Assembly: GCA_973895155.1 (NCBI GenBank)
Contig: OZ316895.1
Coordinates: 22,630,001 to 22,694,000 of the forward strand
Length of the DNA: 64,000 bases
Direction of reading: 5' to 3'
Source of the DNA: Marsupella aquatica
Taxonomy: Eukaryota; Marchantiophyta
In this document: piece after piece, positions 50,641-63,692 of the stretch
Layout of the letters: each line of letters opens with the position of its first letter
Numbering within the stretch: position 1 is the first letter of the stretch
Translations under genes and position numbers: made by a program
Notes under the pieces: generated by a model
Database searches by the model: none
Seen by the model: only the letters and a program-made list of their open reading frames with translations
Told to the model about the DNA's origin: nothing

Positions 50641-52881
50641 TGAAAAATTAACCTGCTTGTAAAGCTACTCCTTCGATGATTGTGTGATTCTGTCCCGATC
50701 ACTGATGATCTAAGATTCCGTGCTCTAAGATCACTGATGTCTTGCGCTTGGGCTGTTCAGTGTTCATCTGTCGAGAAATGCTTTTCGTCAAGGCGCAAGA
50801 AGACGAATGTCTTCATCGATGGTAAAAGCTTCCCGCACGGCAGAAAAAAAAGCGACATGCTGATGTTCCCTGAGTCCTCACTTTATCACACATTCACATG
50901 CGAATGAACTTTACCGTTGTGGGTAAAGCACGGGCCCTCAATTTCAGCCTCTCAATTTCAGCCTCTCAATTTCAGCCTTTGATTTTGAGTTTGACTGACT
51001 TGGATTGGTCCAGTCCACCGGATTAGAATGATGGTGAACCCACTGCGGGATAAATGTTTTTCTTCTCAACAATGGAGCGTTCTGTTCGAAGCTTTAATTA
51101 AGCCTCCGGCATCTCCGCCGCAAGAAGAAATTTCTGTCTGTTGTAGTTGTATGCTTTATGAATGCAAAAGCGTTCGAAGCCTACTCAGATCTGTCGCATG
51201 ATGTCACTCTCTGCGAGATCGGTCATGGATGGAACGAATTGGTCTCCGGAGCTATCTTTTTGGGGGGCTTGACAAGAACTTGGGGTTACAAATCGTCACT
51301 GTTCACCCATTTGTAAACGTGAGGTACTGAGGTCCATTACTAAAGTTAAAATGCTTGCGCCGAAGTGTAAGGTCTGGAGAAAATAAATGCCAGATCCTGA
51401 GGGAATGGACCAAATGGTCCATTCAAGAGGTGATCCATATTTTTGAATGAAAAAAAAGCATGGCCACATCAGCACAAAAGGGATCAGAAGGGGTGACTAG
51501 GATTGGAAATGGTTTTGCGAGATTGTGCCCACAAGTTCATGTAACGTGCAGTCTGGCCTGGGCTTCGCCAGATGTACCCCAAGTTCATGGACAGTGTGGA
51601 GTCTGCCGTCTTCCCACAGTTGCATGGCTATGATTGCAATAGAAAAAGCGAAAGATCTACTGTAGCTCCCTTTGGAAAGAATGTCACTTCGCATGCCGAA
51701 TTACCCTCCGGACGTTTACTGTAGAGACTATCGGCACCGCCCCTTTCTTCGAAAAAAAGGCAAAGCGCCCTCCCTCTCCCTCTCCTTCCCACCCCCGTTC
51801 TGTCATGGACACAAGCTAAGATACCCAAATCTACAGTCTCCGTGTCTAGGGTAAGGATTTGTGTGTAGACCAAAGTCCTTGTGGTGACAGGATTTCTCCA
51901 AAATGAGAGAGGAGCAAACTTGAAGACGAAGAAGAAGAATAAGCAAGAAGTGGGGTTATCGGCCACATTGCTGGTCTCGTCTTAAAACTTAACAGGACTG
52001 TACGTAAGTGGTACCAAAGAGGCGATGGCACGGTGGTATTGTAAAAGTGCACCTGAATTGAGTTACACGACTCTTTGAGTGAGGAGGATAAAGGATTATG
52101 TCTGTGCACGGGAGAAGGTTGATTGGAGGAGCCAGATTGATTCATCAGCGAACAACACAGGTAGATGTTTGGCTATGTGGACAGGGGAAGTGGGTGTTTA
52201 TGGCAATTTTTGGCATGATGGCTGATTTGGTTTGTTTTGGTCTGGGACAGAATTTGTGATGAAAGCTGTGGAAAGCTGGAGTTACTTTTACAGTGGGAGG
52301 AGACAACAAACAGAATAGCGTTGTGGAATGGACAGGAGTGAATAATTCCGAGCACACGTTGGCATTTTGATAACGGAGGATAAGTAATACTTAAGAAGTA
52401 GGTTGTAAAGGTTTGCGGAGGTTGTTGCTCAAGAGAAAGGGAGAAAGGAGAAGAGAAAGATAGAGACACCTGTTGAGAACGGACCAAATCGTGTGATCTG
52501 AGGCAGGCAGGAAGGCAGGGAGACAGGGGGTTGAGGCATCTGCCAGAGTGTTCTAAGGGAAAGCGGATGCCTGTGTTGTGAACAATGAAATTATTTGCCA
52601 GGGATCATTGTAAGAAAATCCGCACAGAAAGCAGCTTTCTGGAATGGTGCAGGAATGGCCATGGGGACGATTCTTTGATGGATTCTGGGAAGTCGAGAAG
52701 ACCGGTGTCCTGAGTTTGTTTACGCGTCATCACTCCTCCTTGCACATGGCAACTGGAATAACAATACTGGGTCGGCAAATGGAGGCCAACTAACGATGTG
52801 CTTTTCATTTGGCGATTTTCGTTTGATAGTGCCCGGAAGTTGGCACCTCCTCACTGACGAGCAGAGATCTTCGGCTGGCCA
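50641..52881. other. intergenic DNA and upstream region of the histidine kinase
   Basis: No gene is recognised. A 15-bp unit (CTCAATTTCAGCCTC) is repeated about three times near 50937-50980. CT/GA-biased open frames at 51628-52487 (-) look like low-complexity leader or promoter sequence. The region left of 52882 probably carries the kinase promoter and leader. Confidence 0.45.
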
Positions 52882-55800
52882 ATGTCATCTTTGCTCGCGT
52901 ACGGTTCAGGTCTTCTCTCTGAAGATATATGGTCAGGTGCAGGATTATCGGAGCCTTGGGCTCAGTCCTTTGGATTTGGGGAGGGAGACAGCTTATCTGT
53001 AGGCGACGATGGCGAGTCAAGTGGATCTCAATCGTCAGGAAGCGATGATAAGGGGGGGTTGTCACAGTTTTTTAGCGTGATCCAAGCAGCTACTCCACCG
53101 GAGGCGTTGAGTTCTCCTAATTTATTGACGAAGTCCTCCACGAAGAAGGAGTTGCACTGGGACTCCCCCCCGCAGTCTCCGAGTACGGTTTTTGTGCACT
53201 TACCGTACTCAGTGCTAAGCTTAATTTCGACTGGAACAAAAACCGCTGCCGTGGTTGTCGGCGTGTTCCAGCATGGCTCGGACAGTGTTGTGGAGACGTT
53301 GCTTTACCTCCCAAAGGTGGCAAACTTTGCGGAGTTCGTCTCCTTCAAACCGGACTTGCTAAGCTGTGTCAATGGCAAGGTGGGTCTGCTTCCCTTACCC
53401 TCTCTGTTTGTGCCATGAAGGAATAACTCATAGTTTTCTACTATGTGACTGCGCTTGAAGAGAGAAGTCTGAATGGCGTACCATGCAATCTATTGAGAAA
53501 GAAGGAAGAAAATGATTTATTTATTCTCCTCGTAGCCCAAAGTGTACTGCAACAATGCACAATACGAACAAGAAAATTATTCTTGACCGATATTAGACGT
53601 TCCAATAAAGCAACTCTGCTTTCTATGAACGGGACTAGAATGGAATTGGAGCGAAGCGAGATATTGTTTCAAAATCCACATGAGAATCGTACGTACAATA
53701 CAGGCAAAGTGCTTGGGTAGGAAAGATATGACTCAACCGCGTAAATACAATTTGAAAGAGGCCATAGCAAACAAACCTTCTTATTTCACCAATTACAGAG
53801 ATTTAACCGGACAATATAGACACTATACTTATTCTGCAGTTTGAGTCACAGCCTTGCTGAACATCGTAGACTTTGAATTATTGGACATGAGAGAGATGGA
53901 CAAAGAAAATATACTACACGTGCAGCATCTTGGAACACTAGTGGTTATACATACGGCGTCTTGGATCAAATGAGAGGACCAAACAAACCTCTCGCTAGTA
54001 TAGTTGATAATCATAAACAGGTGATACAAACTAAGCTTGAGAGTTCTTTCGTAGACTCAAACAAGAACGGATCGTATTCGTCCTGTTGCTGCAAACCAGA
54101 TTGGTTGCAAAATCTCAAAGGTCTCATGGTTTCCCTCCAATCGTCAGTCTGTACTTCGAAACTATTCCAATAGCAGTACTTTCCCAAGAAGCCCGTAAGG
54201 CTAGTGAATTAGCTAGAGTGCATTGATTTCCGAGAAGAGTAGACAAGAATGGAATCTACCTGATTGTTAAAAGTAGGAGCCCACGTTGACAGGAAACTCC
54301 ATTGGCCACTGAGCTGCAGTAGTTTCTACTAACTAGCTTCTAAATCGAGAAGTCACCGATCACGAATATGGATCGCGCCTGTGGTTCATGTTCTTTCCAC
54401 GATGGTTTCACCGATCTAAGTTTGTCCGTCTTTCCTCGAGTTTAAAGCAGGTGAGCGATCAAGCATTAACATTTCCTCCATAGCGCTATGATTGCTTCCA
54501 GCAAACACCAGCAGGTGCTGAATGTTGCTGCTGGTGGTTTTGTTTTACCAGGTTTGCTCCACAGAGTTGTTGGATCTTCCACCCGAGTTCAGTATTGCTC
54601 TCAAAAAACGGCCTCGGTATTTCCTGGGTCTCCGTTTTTCATTGGAAAAGTAAGTATTGAAATGCATCAAGCAGATTCTGGAAACTCGAAGGAAGTTGCG
54701 AATCCTGATTGAATGTTTGTTGTCGCCGAAACATAGGCTGAGCGTGTGTAGTAGAACCGATAAACAAGTCAAGATACATCCATCAGCTAATTTGAGGTTC
54801 CTCAATGGTTACGACTTTCCAAAACAATGACATGTTAGTCTTTTTAAGGTGGAGAAGCTTAGGCAATGTTCTTGTTATATTTGGCAATCTTAATGGTTAT
54901 TACTTGTTTCCTGACCCTCAGATACAATGGAATTATCTTCGGACTTTGGTGTGATGGAACCGAAGTGCCAGCAACAACAGAAGCAGTGTTTGCGGATGTT
55001 GTGCAGTCCCTTCCAGTGTTGTTATCAAATCGTATTAATGCAAGGAAGTTCGATCGTCTCGGCAGACGTTTCGATGCTATGATGAAGGTAATATCAGATG
55101 CGGTTCTGTTTGTTGATGATCAGTCCGCTCAAACTTACATCAATCATGCAGCTGCCAGTCTTCTAGGTCTCCCAAACCATGGAGAGGTTGAACCAAATGA
55201 GGTTGCTGTTGCAATGAGGGCGCTCACAGAACGTTGTGGCGGTCGTACAGATCCTCAACAGTATGGCCTCTATTGCCTTATAACTCGTATTTCCTTTCTT
55301 CCTTAGTTAATTCTTGTTACCTTTCTTCCTTACATAATTGTCACTTTCTTGTTGTTTAAATGATCTCAGAGCGTGTACGCTTGTATTTCCCTTGGTCGAA
55401 ATTTTGTTTCTGCATTTATTATCTTCTCTTTGCATTTGCAGCATTTTCTGTTAGAGATTCTCTTCTTCTCTTGTTTTGGTTAATAACCCAGCTCGAGATT
55501 CCCATCAATCCTTTCCTTTCTCTTCATTAGAAATGTCCTCATTGTATGCTGCAACTAATGAAGGCTGACGCAAGGCAACGTGGGATGTTGGGTTTGGACA
55601 AATCAGTTGGATGAGATTGGTTTCAACTGATGAGGAAGTGGAGATAGAAGAAGATTGGGAACTCACAATGCCCAGGCGTGTACTACACGTGCGCTCATAT
55701 CCAGTCACCGCCCGTGCTGCCCATGGGCGACTCTGGATTTATTCGGATGTAACATCTGCGAGGGATGCTGAAGTGGCCATAGAGGTTGCAAACAGAGCGA

Positions 55801-58800
55801 AGTCCCAGTTTCTTGCCATGATGAGCCATGAACTGCGAACTCCTATGACAGGTATCGAACGAGATAATTTGGAGATTACAAGATTTGGGATAAGCACTGG
55901 CATCTGATGCATGATTGATCACAAGGTTTCTCTGTTGGCGTTGAAGTCTGCTTGTTAGACTTTTTTTAGGATTCATTGTTTTGATCATTTTCTTTCTTTT
56001 TGCTCTGAAGTTGTGGTCCAAATGGTATGGTTTTCATTTTTTCGAATAGAAGTATTGTGTCCCATGATGTGTATTTATGCCGGCATTCTTGCTCACAGTG
56101 TTAAATGATGCTGTGGGTGATTCAGGTGTATTAGGAATGCTGGATCTGTTGCACATGACAAATCTGGAGTCAGAACAGCAGGGATTGTTGAAGATTATGC
56201 AGGAATCTGCTGAGGGTCTCATGGAAGTTATTAATAATATTCTTGACTTTTGTAAGATAGAGGCTGGCCGCCTTGAGCTTGAAGAGATTGACTTCTCTCT
56301 CAGTGACATGTTTGAACAGGTACCACTCTTCTAACGTCCTGAAATGCTAGTAATTTGGCCTTAAGGCCAACTTCTGGTACAGTGGTTGTGCACACCCCTG
56401 ACATATTCACCTGCTTTAGATAAAGGTTGCATGTCAAGGTTCCTCTTCCATTTCTTAAATGGCAATTTGATAGCCTGTTCTAGCTGCCATGCGAGGTGTG
56501 GCAGCACAGGCGAAAATAAGATTTGGTGTAGTGGTGGTGCTGTTCTAAAGTCTATATTATGCTGCAGACGAGTTGAGAAGAGAGCTGAAACTGACGATAC
56601 TTTTACTTTCAGATCCAGAGTATGGTGAAGACGAGCTTTCTGAGGAAAGAATTGAAGATGACCGTCTCGGGAGAGCCCGTTGGTAGGAATGTTGTACGCG
56701 GGGATCCTGTCCGTCTGCGCCAGGTATAAGCCTTAGATCTAGAGCATGATGTCGCTCTCGAAATTACTATTCAATCTGGAGTTTTGAGCTAGACTTTTGT
56801 ATCTTGTATTGTTGCTATGTCTTCCCCTTTCTTCATACTGTCTGAACAATTTCTTAAACGTACTGCACGCTCGGTAACAGTTCAATGGTCTCTGAGAATT
56901 CCCTCTAGTCACTGCCTCTATCTGAGACAGTCTGTGGTAACGCTGGGACACTCTCAATGAAACGCAGGTACTATTGAACGTAATCAGCAACGCTATTAAA
57001 TTCACTGAGGATGGAAGCATTAGCATGTCATGGCGTTTTCTTGGTCCTCAATGGGTGGACACACCTATGGTGGCAATGTCACAAGCTTCCTCCGGGAAGA
57101 GTAAACTTATCAATCAGATTATCCATGCCTCTCGTGGGGAAAAGTGCACTGTAGAACACTCAACTTCTGCAACAGGAAGGTCTGTCATAGTGGTTAATTG
57201 CTCCAGTGCAGGAGCTGCTGGTCCTTACCTCGAGTCGCCTTTCGGCCTTACTATACCTCCTGTTCCATCAACTCCATCTCCTTTCTCACAGCAAAGCCAG
57301 CCTGAGGCCAGCGCTTTCACGGGAAGTAGCGCTAGGAAGTTGCCCACACAGAGTACTTCCTTTCCCGTTAAGTATTCTCACGGACCTGAGAAAAGGCCCG
57401 TGCTAGAAGTATTTCAAGATGGAGATACAAGACATCGTTTCATCGACCGGAAAAGTTTAGTAGGAAATGAACCTCAGAGGACCCCCAGTTATAGTGACTT
57501 AGTATTAAAAGCAAGAAAGACCACATCTGATGAGTTGTCAACTCCTCCCTTCAATGAGAAACCTCTCGTCAAAAATCCAACTTCAGGTTCTGATGAGAGG
57601 GATTTTAGGGCCAGTAAGTATCAAAGACTGCCTGTGGAGAATTTTATTAACCTTCAGCGTCGCAATTCTCTAGTGGACCAAAGTCTGTATCCTGAAGGAA
57701 TTGGAATTGACACAGTTCCCCACTGGCGTATTGCCATGGTGGATTCTCTCTCTGCTACCTCTTTACAATCAAACAATGGGAGGGTCCCTATTCTGAGAGC
57801 TGAGAACTTAACTGCCAGAAGCAGAGAGAAAATCGAAATGGTGACCCAAAGTCAAAGAGCGTCTCAACTAAGACCCCATGTGTGTACTGGTAACGTGTCA
57901 AGTCAAGCAGAGGATTTATCTGATGCTACTTCCAGAGAAGAAGCAAACACGGCTGGGCCAACTAGTGGTCCGAAATTTTGTAAAATATGTAAAAGTCTAT
58001 TATATGTTAAGGATGAGTCGATGGGGATCCGACCAGAAGATAAAGTATGGCTGGAAGTCACGATTTCAGATACAGGAGTGGGTATCGGAAAGGAGCAGCT
58101 GGACCGATTATTTGTGGGGTCACAAGCAGGAAGCCAAAGAGTGTAAGAGCAACTGAACACCCAGGCTTTGTATTGAATGGGCTCCTTTCTCTCTCCATAT
58201 TGTAGTACTTAACTAAATTTAGGGATAGAGAGTTGGAGACAATTCGTGGGCATTTGCTTACATGACAAAAGAAGGTGTTTCTCACTCGAAATAAGTGGCT
58301 TGCAGAAATGCATCAGGTACGGGACTTGGGCTAGCTATCTGCAAGGGATTGCTGTGTTTGATGAATGGGAAGGTTCAGATGGAGAGTAAGATTGGAGAGG
58401 GGACTACAGTCATCTTGACTGTCCCATTGTTACCAGCCGCAGAGACTGTCCAAGAACTTGTAGAATCAAACTCCCCAGGCAAGCCTACTTCGGGAGCGGA
58501 ATCTATCAATCCAGGGGTGCAAACGACTGCAGTTCCCGAATCTCATTGCAGCAAGCCTGTGGTTGCGGAAGCAAAGATTGGCACAAAGACCGAAACAAAG
58601 GCTCAAGCAAAGGGACCTGAAACAAATGCCGCTGGATCAAGAAAGGAGAAGATTAAGGTCCTGGTGGCAGAAGACAACAGGGTTAACCAGCTCCTGATTC
58701 GCAAAATGTTTCAGCATCTTGGCCATCAGGTATTCAACCTCGCTTCCTCTGAATTCTTTTAATCTAAGTTTTGCGCTTCACTTTCAGGGTTTAGGGTAGT

Positions 58801-59315
58801 TTCTGGTTTTATCTTTTTGGTTGGTTCTCCCTGAATAGCGTCGAAGTGAATTGTTTTGTGGACCAACCTTTCCTTTTGCCAGTTTCTCTTGTTGAACAGT
58901 ATAGTCAATGCCATGACACCTAATTGCCCCTCGCTAGTAGCATAAGGACACAGGAAACGATCTCTTCTCCTTTTTGTCCGACTTTATAGCTAACTACGTG
59001 GGGGGCCTTGAATCTTTACAGGTAGAAATTGTTGGAAATGGAAAACTGGCACTTGAGGCCGTGCAGAGAACAAGTTTTGATTTGGTCTTAATGGATGTTC
59101 AAATGCCCATTCTGGATGGTTTGAGTGCTACCAGGGCAATCAGAGCCCTTTCCCTGCCAGCATCACAGACACCCATCTATGCCCTGTCCGCTGATACTCC
59201 TGGCAGTGGACCGATGGAGGAGACGGGGCTAGATGGATACTTGAAGAAACCCATTGCCTGGGACATGATGTCAAAATTGGTAGCCCAAATTCAAGATGCC
59301 AAGGATGAGTTGTAG
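52882..59315 (+). CDS. hybrid histidine kinase (PAS, HisKA, HATPase, receiver) with large ATPase-domain insertion
   Basis: Exon model: 52882-53379, about 54512-54649, about 54922-55260, about 55607-55851, 56126-56319, 56613-56723, 56968-58142, 58306-58729 and 59022-59315. Phases agree everywhere except between exons 2 and 3, where an exon or boundary is missing; the total is about 1,130 residues. The N-terminus (TVFVHLPYSVLSLI onward) resembles a GAF-like sensor but is not assigned. A PAS-like segment follows (DAMMKVISDAVLFVDDQ). The phosphorylated His is in FLAMMSHELRTPM. The N box is NVISNAIKFTEDGS, the G1 box SDTGVGIG and the G2 box SGTGLGLAI. The receiver shows LVAEDNRVNQ, phospho-acceptor Asp in LVLMDVQMP, and Lys in LKKPI. 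No transmembrane segment or CHASE or ethylene domain is seen, so a cytosolic sensor is inferred. Signal output would go through His-phosphotransfer proteins to response regulators. The ligand is unknown. Confidence 0.88.
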
Positions 59316-61501
59316 AGTAGGATCCCCGGTAGGATCTCTGGACGTTATTAGAGAAATTGTTACCTTTATGTGACGTCAGAGCTGCCTGCTATTTCCACCT
59401 CTCCATTCGTGGGTCGAGTTGTAGGTTGTACAGATCCAGATGGTTGCATTGGGGACGAGGGTACTAGCTAACACAAATAGAGAAGCAATATTTGTTGTGG
59501 GACCTTTTGGCTCCCCTCATCTTAAACTGGCTGGTTTCTCCATCGATTCTGTTAAGGTCTGGTATGAATTTAGTTCAGTGTTGATGGTTGCCTCTCTTGC
59601 TGCATGATTTAGGAAGCACACTACGTATTTCAGCTGTACTTAGTGGGGATGGGTATTTTATTTCTTTTAATCTGACTGCCTGCAACACCCGCCAGAGATG
59701 TGAAGCATGTCATGTTATTTCCGAGCTGGGGTTTTGGGAGCATGGGTAGAGCAATTCCACTGAAAGTGAAAAGGGCTAAAGGAGATGCATGTGCTTGCAT
59801 ATGGCTAAGTATGCAATGGCTAAGTATACAATGCAATGGCGAAGTATGCATCGTCAAGTGGATTGCACAAAGTATGCACAAAATGCAAAGACTTGTTCAC
59901 CTAGTGGGTGGCCTTGACGCATGCCCACAGCTCAGGGAGGAGGTTGAAAGCTTTTTACAAGTAGTAAAGTTGTCAATAAGGAAGGAGAGATGTTGCACAA
60001 GAAAAGGATAAATTGGACAACGGAGTAGCAAGATGAGCATGTGCATTACCCTCATGGAGAGAACTTTAAAGTTGCTATCTCTAGCACTACAGTATGTTGA
60101 ACACTCTTGACATAGGCAGATATGCTCCACATATCAGGTGGGGTTGAGTTGGTACTTTAGTGGATGACCCTGCATCCATGGTGATGAGCCAAATGTACAT
60201 CTACTCAACAATATTGAGGAGAACTTTGTGCCTACCTATGATCTCTGGAAGAAGATTGGGTTGGGTTAAAGGAAACCCTTGCACTAGCAGGAACAGACAT
60301 TACAGTACCTTAGTATGGTGGTGCATGGTTGATTTGGAAATCATCCACTTGAAACAAATCACTTCTCTTGCCACCAATGAGAGCAAAATGTCCTGAGTGT
60401 GTTAGACTTACAGGCATCTGGAAATAGATTTCAAAGTAAATTATTTTTTTTTGACAAAACTTTTGTGGCATATGACACAGCCTGGACCACACTTCCTTAC
60501 CTCAATGACTTCCTGGTCTGGTTGTCACTTCTGTGCCTAGATGACACAGACAATTCCTCAATGGCTTCAATGCCTCGACAACCTTACCTTGCCTCAATGA
60601 CACATCCTTGTCTCATACCTTTCTTGCCTCATCTACACTTATTTGACTTCTCCAAAAAATTTCCTAAGCAAAACACAGCTATTGGGCAGTCTATTGTTAA
60701 CATCCCCTATGAAATCACAGAACATGCTAGCACATTGATATCAATAGTAATGACAAGCTAAAAGAAAATTTTCCATAATTAGTAACTAAATGAAAGCTTC
60801 CTAGAATCAGGTTTTATGAGTGTGTTTGCCACTCACACTAGACTTCGGACACAAGTTGGAAAAGATTGACGAGAAATATCTCCAAAATATATAGAAATAT
60901 CTCTTGGGATCCTCTCATCTTGAGCCAACTACATCAAGAGGAAGTTGTAAGTGCCACCAGCTCAGGTGACAAAGACTACATGGGACCCACAGGAGTACAA
61001 CTGTACTAGTGTAGTGACTCCCCTTGACTGAATTTTTTGTGTTTTGGGGTTTTTGGGTTGGGGGGCTTATAATGATACCCTTGATGTCTCTTTGCTAAAT
61101 GGTTGGGACCTTCCTAGCTGGACCATGGTTGGTCCTTGTGGTTGTGATCTTGAGAGGTGAACTTAAGTGTATATTTTGAGGTACCATGTGCTATCCTAGC
61201 CTAATATAGATACTCCTATTTAAAAAAACACATTCTAATCTGAATATTCTCTATATTCAGTTCAGTCAGGATGCCATGTTTGGTTGAATGAATCCTCAAT
61301 GGCTTCACCCTTTTCCTTGTTCGATAAGTCCATAGGAGCAACAGTACACGCGTGGATTGTCCTTTTTTTTGTCAAAGCCCCAACTCAATTCAAAACTTGA
61401 AAATAGGAGTCAATTCAGTCACAATGCGCTGCACCATCCCGAAGTTCAAAACCCATGAGTAGGGGGGATAGTGGGATTTCCGCTAGCTCAGAAGGATCTA
61501 C
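59316..61501. other. intergenic DNA downstream of the kinase
   Basis: The first few hundred bases are the likely 3' untranslated region. No other gene is recognised. A block at about 61155-61260 (AAGTGTATATTTTGAGGTAC and what follows) is a diverged copy of the left half of the MITE-like element at 61502-61788. Confidence 0.45.
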
Positions 61502-61788
61502 CCTCGGGGGGTTAACTAAGTGTATATTTTGGGGTACCACGTGTGATCATAGCCTATATAAATAGACCTATTTTATAAAGAAAATATTCCAAGATATTCT
61601 TCATTTTCAATATTAATAACCTATTTTATTTTATAAAAAGTATATATTAGAGAATATTCTATAAACATGAGTTTATAATACCTTCTTTTGCCTCTTACAT
61701 TTTTTAAAAATTTAGTTAATTTCTATCAAAAATATATATTTTGGATCGCACGTGGTTCCTAAGATTTTTGATAATCAACCCCCCGAGG
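61502..61788. mobile_element. MITE-like element with long imperfect terminal inverted repeats
   Basis: It begins CCTCGGGGGGTT and ends AACCCCCCGAGG, an exact 12-bp inverted pair. Similarity continues inward for about 45 bp (TACCACGTGTGATC on the left against the reverse of GATCGCACGTGG on the right). The 287-bp body is AT-rich and non-coding. Flanking ATCTAC and ATCTGC may be a target duplication with one mismatch. The superfamily is not determined. Confidence 0.65.
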
Positions 61789-62654
61789 ATCTGCCGGCAA
61801 AATGTATTTATTGTTTGCTGTTGGGTAACGGATGCTTAGGGGAGCAGGCAACACGTCTGCCATCAAAACAATAAAATAATGAGTATAAATTTGGAAATTG
61901 GTTGGCTGGGCGGCCATTTCAAAGGCTGATGTGCTTATTTACTTTCTCGGAATCCCTCTAACCCCCTGCCTGTCTGCTTTTAAATTTCCAAGTCTTGCAA
62001 AAGGGTTTCACCGGACTGGCCAGTCTGCTCTTATCTGCCCCACAACAGATTAGGTCCTTTCAGCTTGGTCGCCCCAGTCAAGAGGCTCGTATACAGCATG
62101 GCCGGAGCCTATAATGACTAGCACGATTACCCGTTCTTTGAATGTGAATAGAGGTGAGGACAATAAAGTGTCAACAAAACATATTCCCTAGTGTCATAAA
62201 AATAATTTATGAATAGACAAAAGGAAACCCCACTTGATAGATTTCTCCATCAAGAGGAAAGTCCAGCGTACACAGTTTCAGGGCTAAAAACTAATTAGTG
62301 GAGCAAGGGTCAGGAAACCAAACAGCTGAAAATTAAAACAAATTGCACTGCAATTTTATTATCAAACACTTACTTCTTCATGCCTCTATTCACATTTCCT
62401 CTGGGTAGTACTCTTGTTATATGTTCCATTCTTCTTTTGAAAATTTGTAAAGAAAAGAAATTAGTATTTTGCTTGTATTATAAATTCTGTTGCTGCAGAC
62501 ATGAAGCATGGTTTAGCTGCATCATAATACCTCCCAAAACTCACCGCTAATTCTACCCTATTTCCCTATCATCATTGCCCCTTTAGATTAATGAAAAGAA
62601 ACAAAACTTCTGCCAAAAAACAATTCTACCCTATTTCTGTTTCAACTTTGCTCT

Positions 62655-62736
62655 GTCTTTTTGTCCACCATACTTTCAGTTTTTGTCTTTACTATGTCTT
62701 TTTGTCCACCATACTTTCAGTTTTTGTCTTTACTAA
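62655..62736. repeat. 41-bp tandem duplication
   Basis: Two adjacent copies of GTCTTTTTGTCCACCATACT followed by TTCAGTTTTTGTCTTTACTA begin at 62655 and 62696 with almost no difference. Confidence 0.92.
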
Positions 62737-63463
62737 GAGTCATTGTGAGCTTTGAAATGATGATAGAAACCATGGTACATGTCATCATTTTAATATACAT
62801 CATTCTCTTCCATGCATCTTTTCCCATGCACATGAATTTTGGTGGGGCCCTGGTTTGGCCTTGACAGGCATATTGGGGGTCTCGACCCCGTCAAACCATC
62901 ACCCAGTCGTCTGGTCCCCCACCCACCCACCCGGCCCGCCACAGCCCTGACCCCGCCCGGCCGCGACCCCGAACCAGGGGACCGGTTCGTAGACCAGAGT
63001 TGTCCAAGGGAAAACTTAAGAATGGCCGGGGAATCAGTCTAAATATGTGTCAAATTGTCTTTTTTTGGCCTATCCTTTGACGGTTTTACATGCTCGGCAA
63101 GGCTGTCAAGTTGCCCGTCAGGTTAAATGAGGGGTGGGGCCCTATCACTTTTTCCATGCACATATGTCTTTGTGTGCACATACATTCTGGTGGGCCCCAA
63201 CTCCAACTACCCTTTGAAAAGCTGCTTTCGTAGTGAGAGTTCCTGCCCCTAGCAGCCATCCACGAAGGTTTATTAGCTGCGCCATGACGTTCAGCTCATG
63301 CAACTTTGAGTCACAAAGTTACGATTGTAGAAATACGCCGTGACCCAGTTGGGTTACTTACGATTACAATCGGCGAGCAGCATACGTCCAACCACTACTT
63401 ATCCACACAGAGAGAGGGAGAGAGAAAATGAATCTGTGGTCGTTCGCAAGGCAGAGATTGAAG

Positions 63464-63631
63464 AGGGACCTCTGCCATGCTTGCAGCTTGAAGTTAAAGT
63501 TGTGGAAACGTTTCCGAAAGGGAGAGATCGTTGAGTTTGTGGAGAACAGGGACCTCTGCCATGCCTGCGGCTTGAAGCAAAAGTTGTGGAAACGTTTCTG
63601 AAAGGGAGAGACCGTTGAATTTGTGGAGAGC
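63464..63631. repeat. 84-bp tandem duplication in the SHMT leader region
   Basis: The copies start at 63464 and 63548 with AGGGACCTCTGCCATGC. They share AAAGTTGTGGAAACGTTTC and AAAGGGAGAGA, with about eight substitutions. It ends 76 bp before the start codon. Confidence 0.92.
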
Positions 63632-63647
63632 CGTTCTTGAATTGTGG

Positions 63648-63650
<3 letters not shown>

Positions 63651-63690
<40 letters not shown>
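63651..63690. repeat. GA dinucleotide microsatellite, 20 units
   Basis: An uninterrupted GA run of 40 bp lies 17 bp upstream of the SHMT start codon. In plants GA runs in 5' leaders can bind BPC/GAGA-type factors. That role is inferred here. Confidence 0.95.

Positions 63691-63692
<2 letters not shown>

Noticed and set aside
52145-52487. minus-strand open frames of 70-104 residues
   Set aside because: They are Ser/Thr/Pro-rich low-complexity products of GA-rich sequence upstream of the kinase, and no domain is seen.
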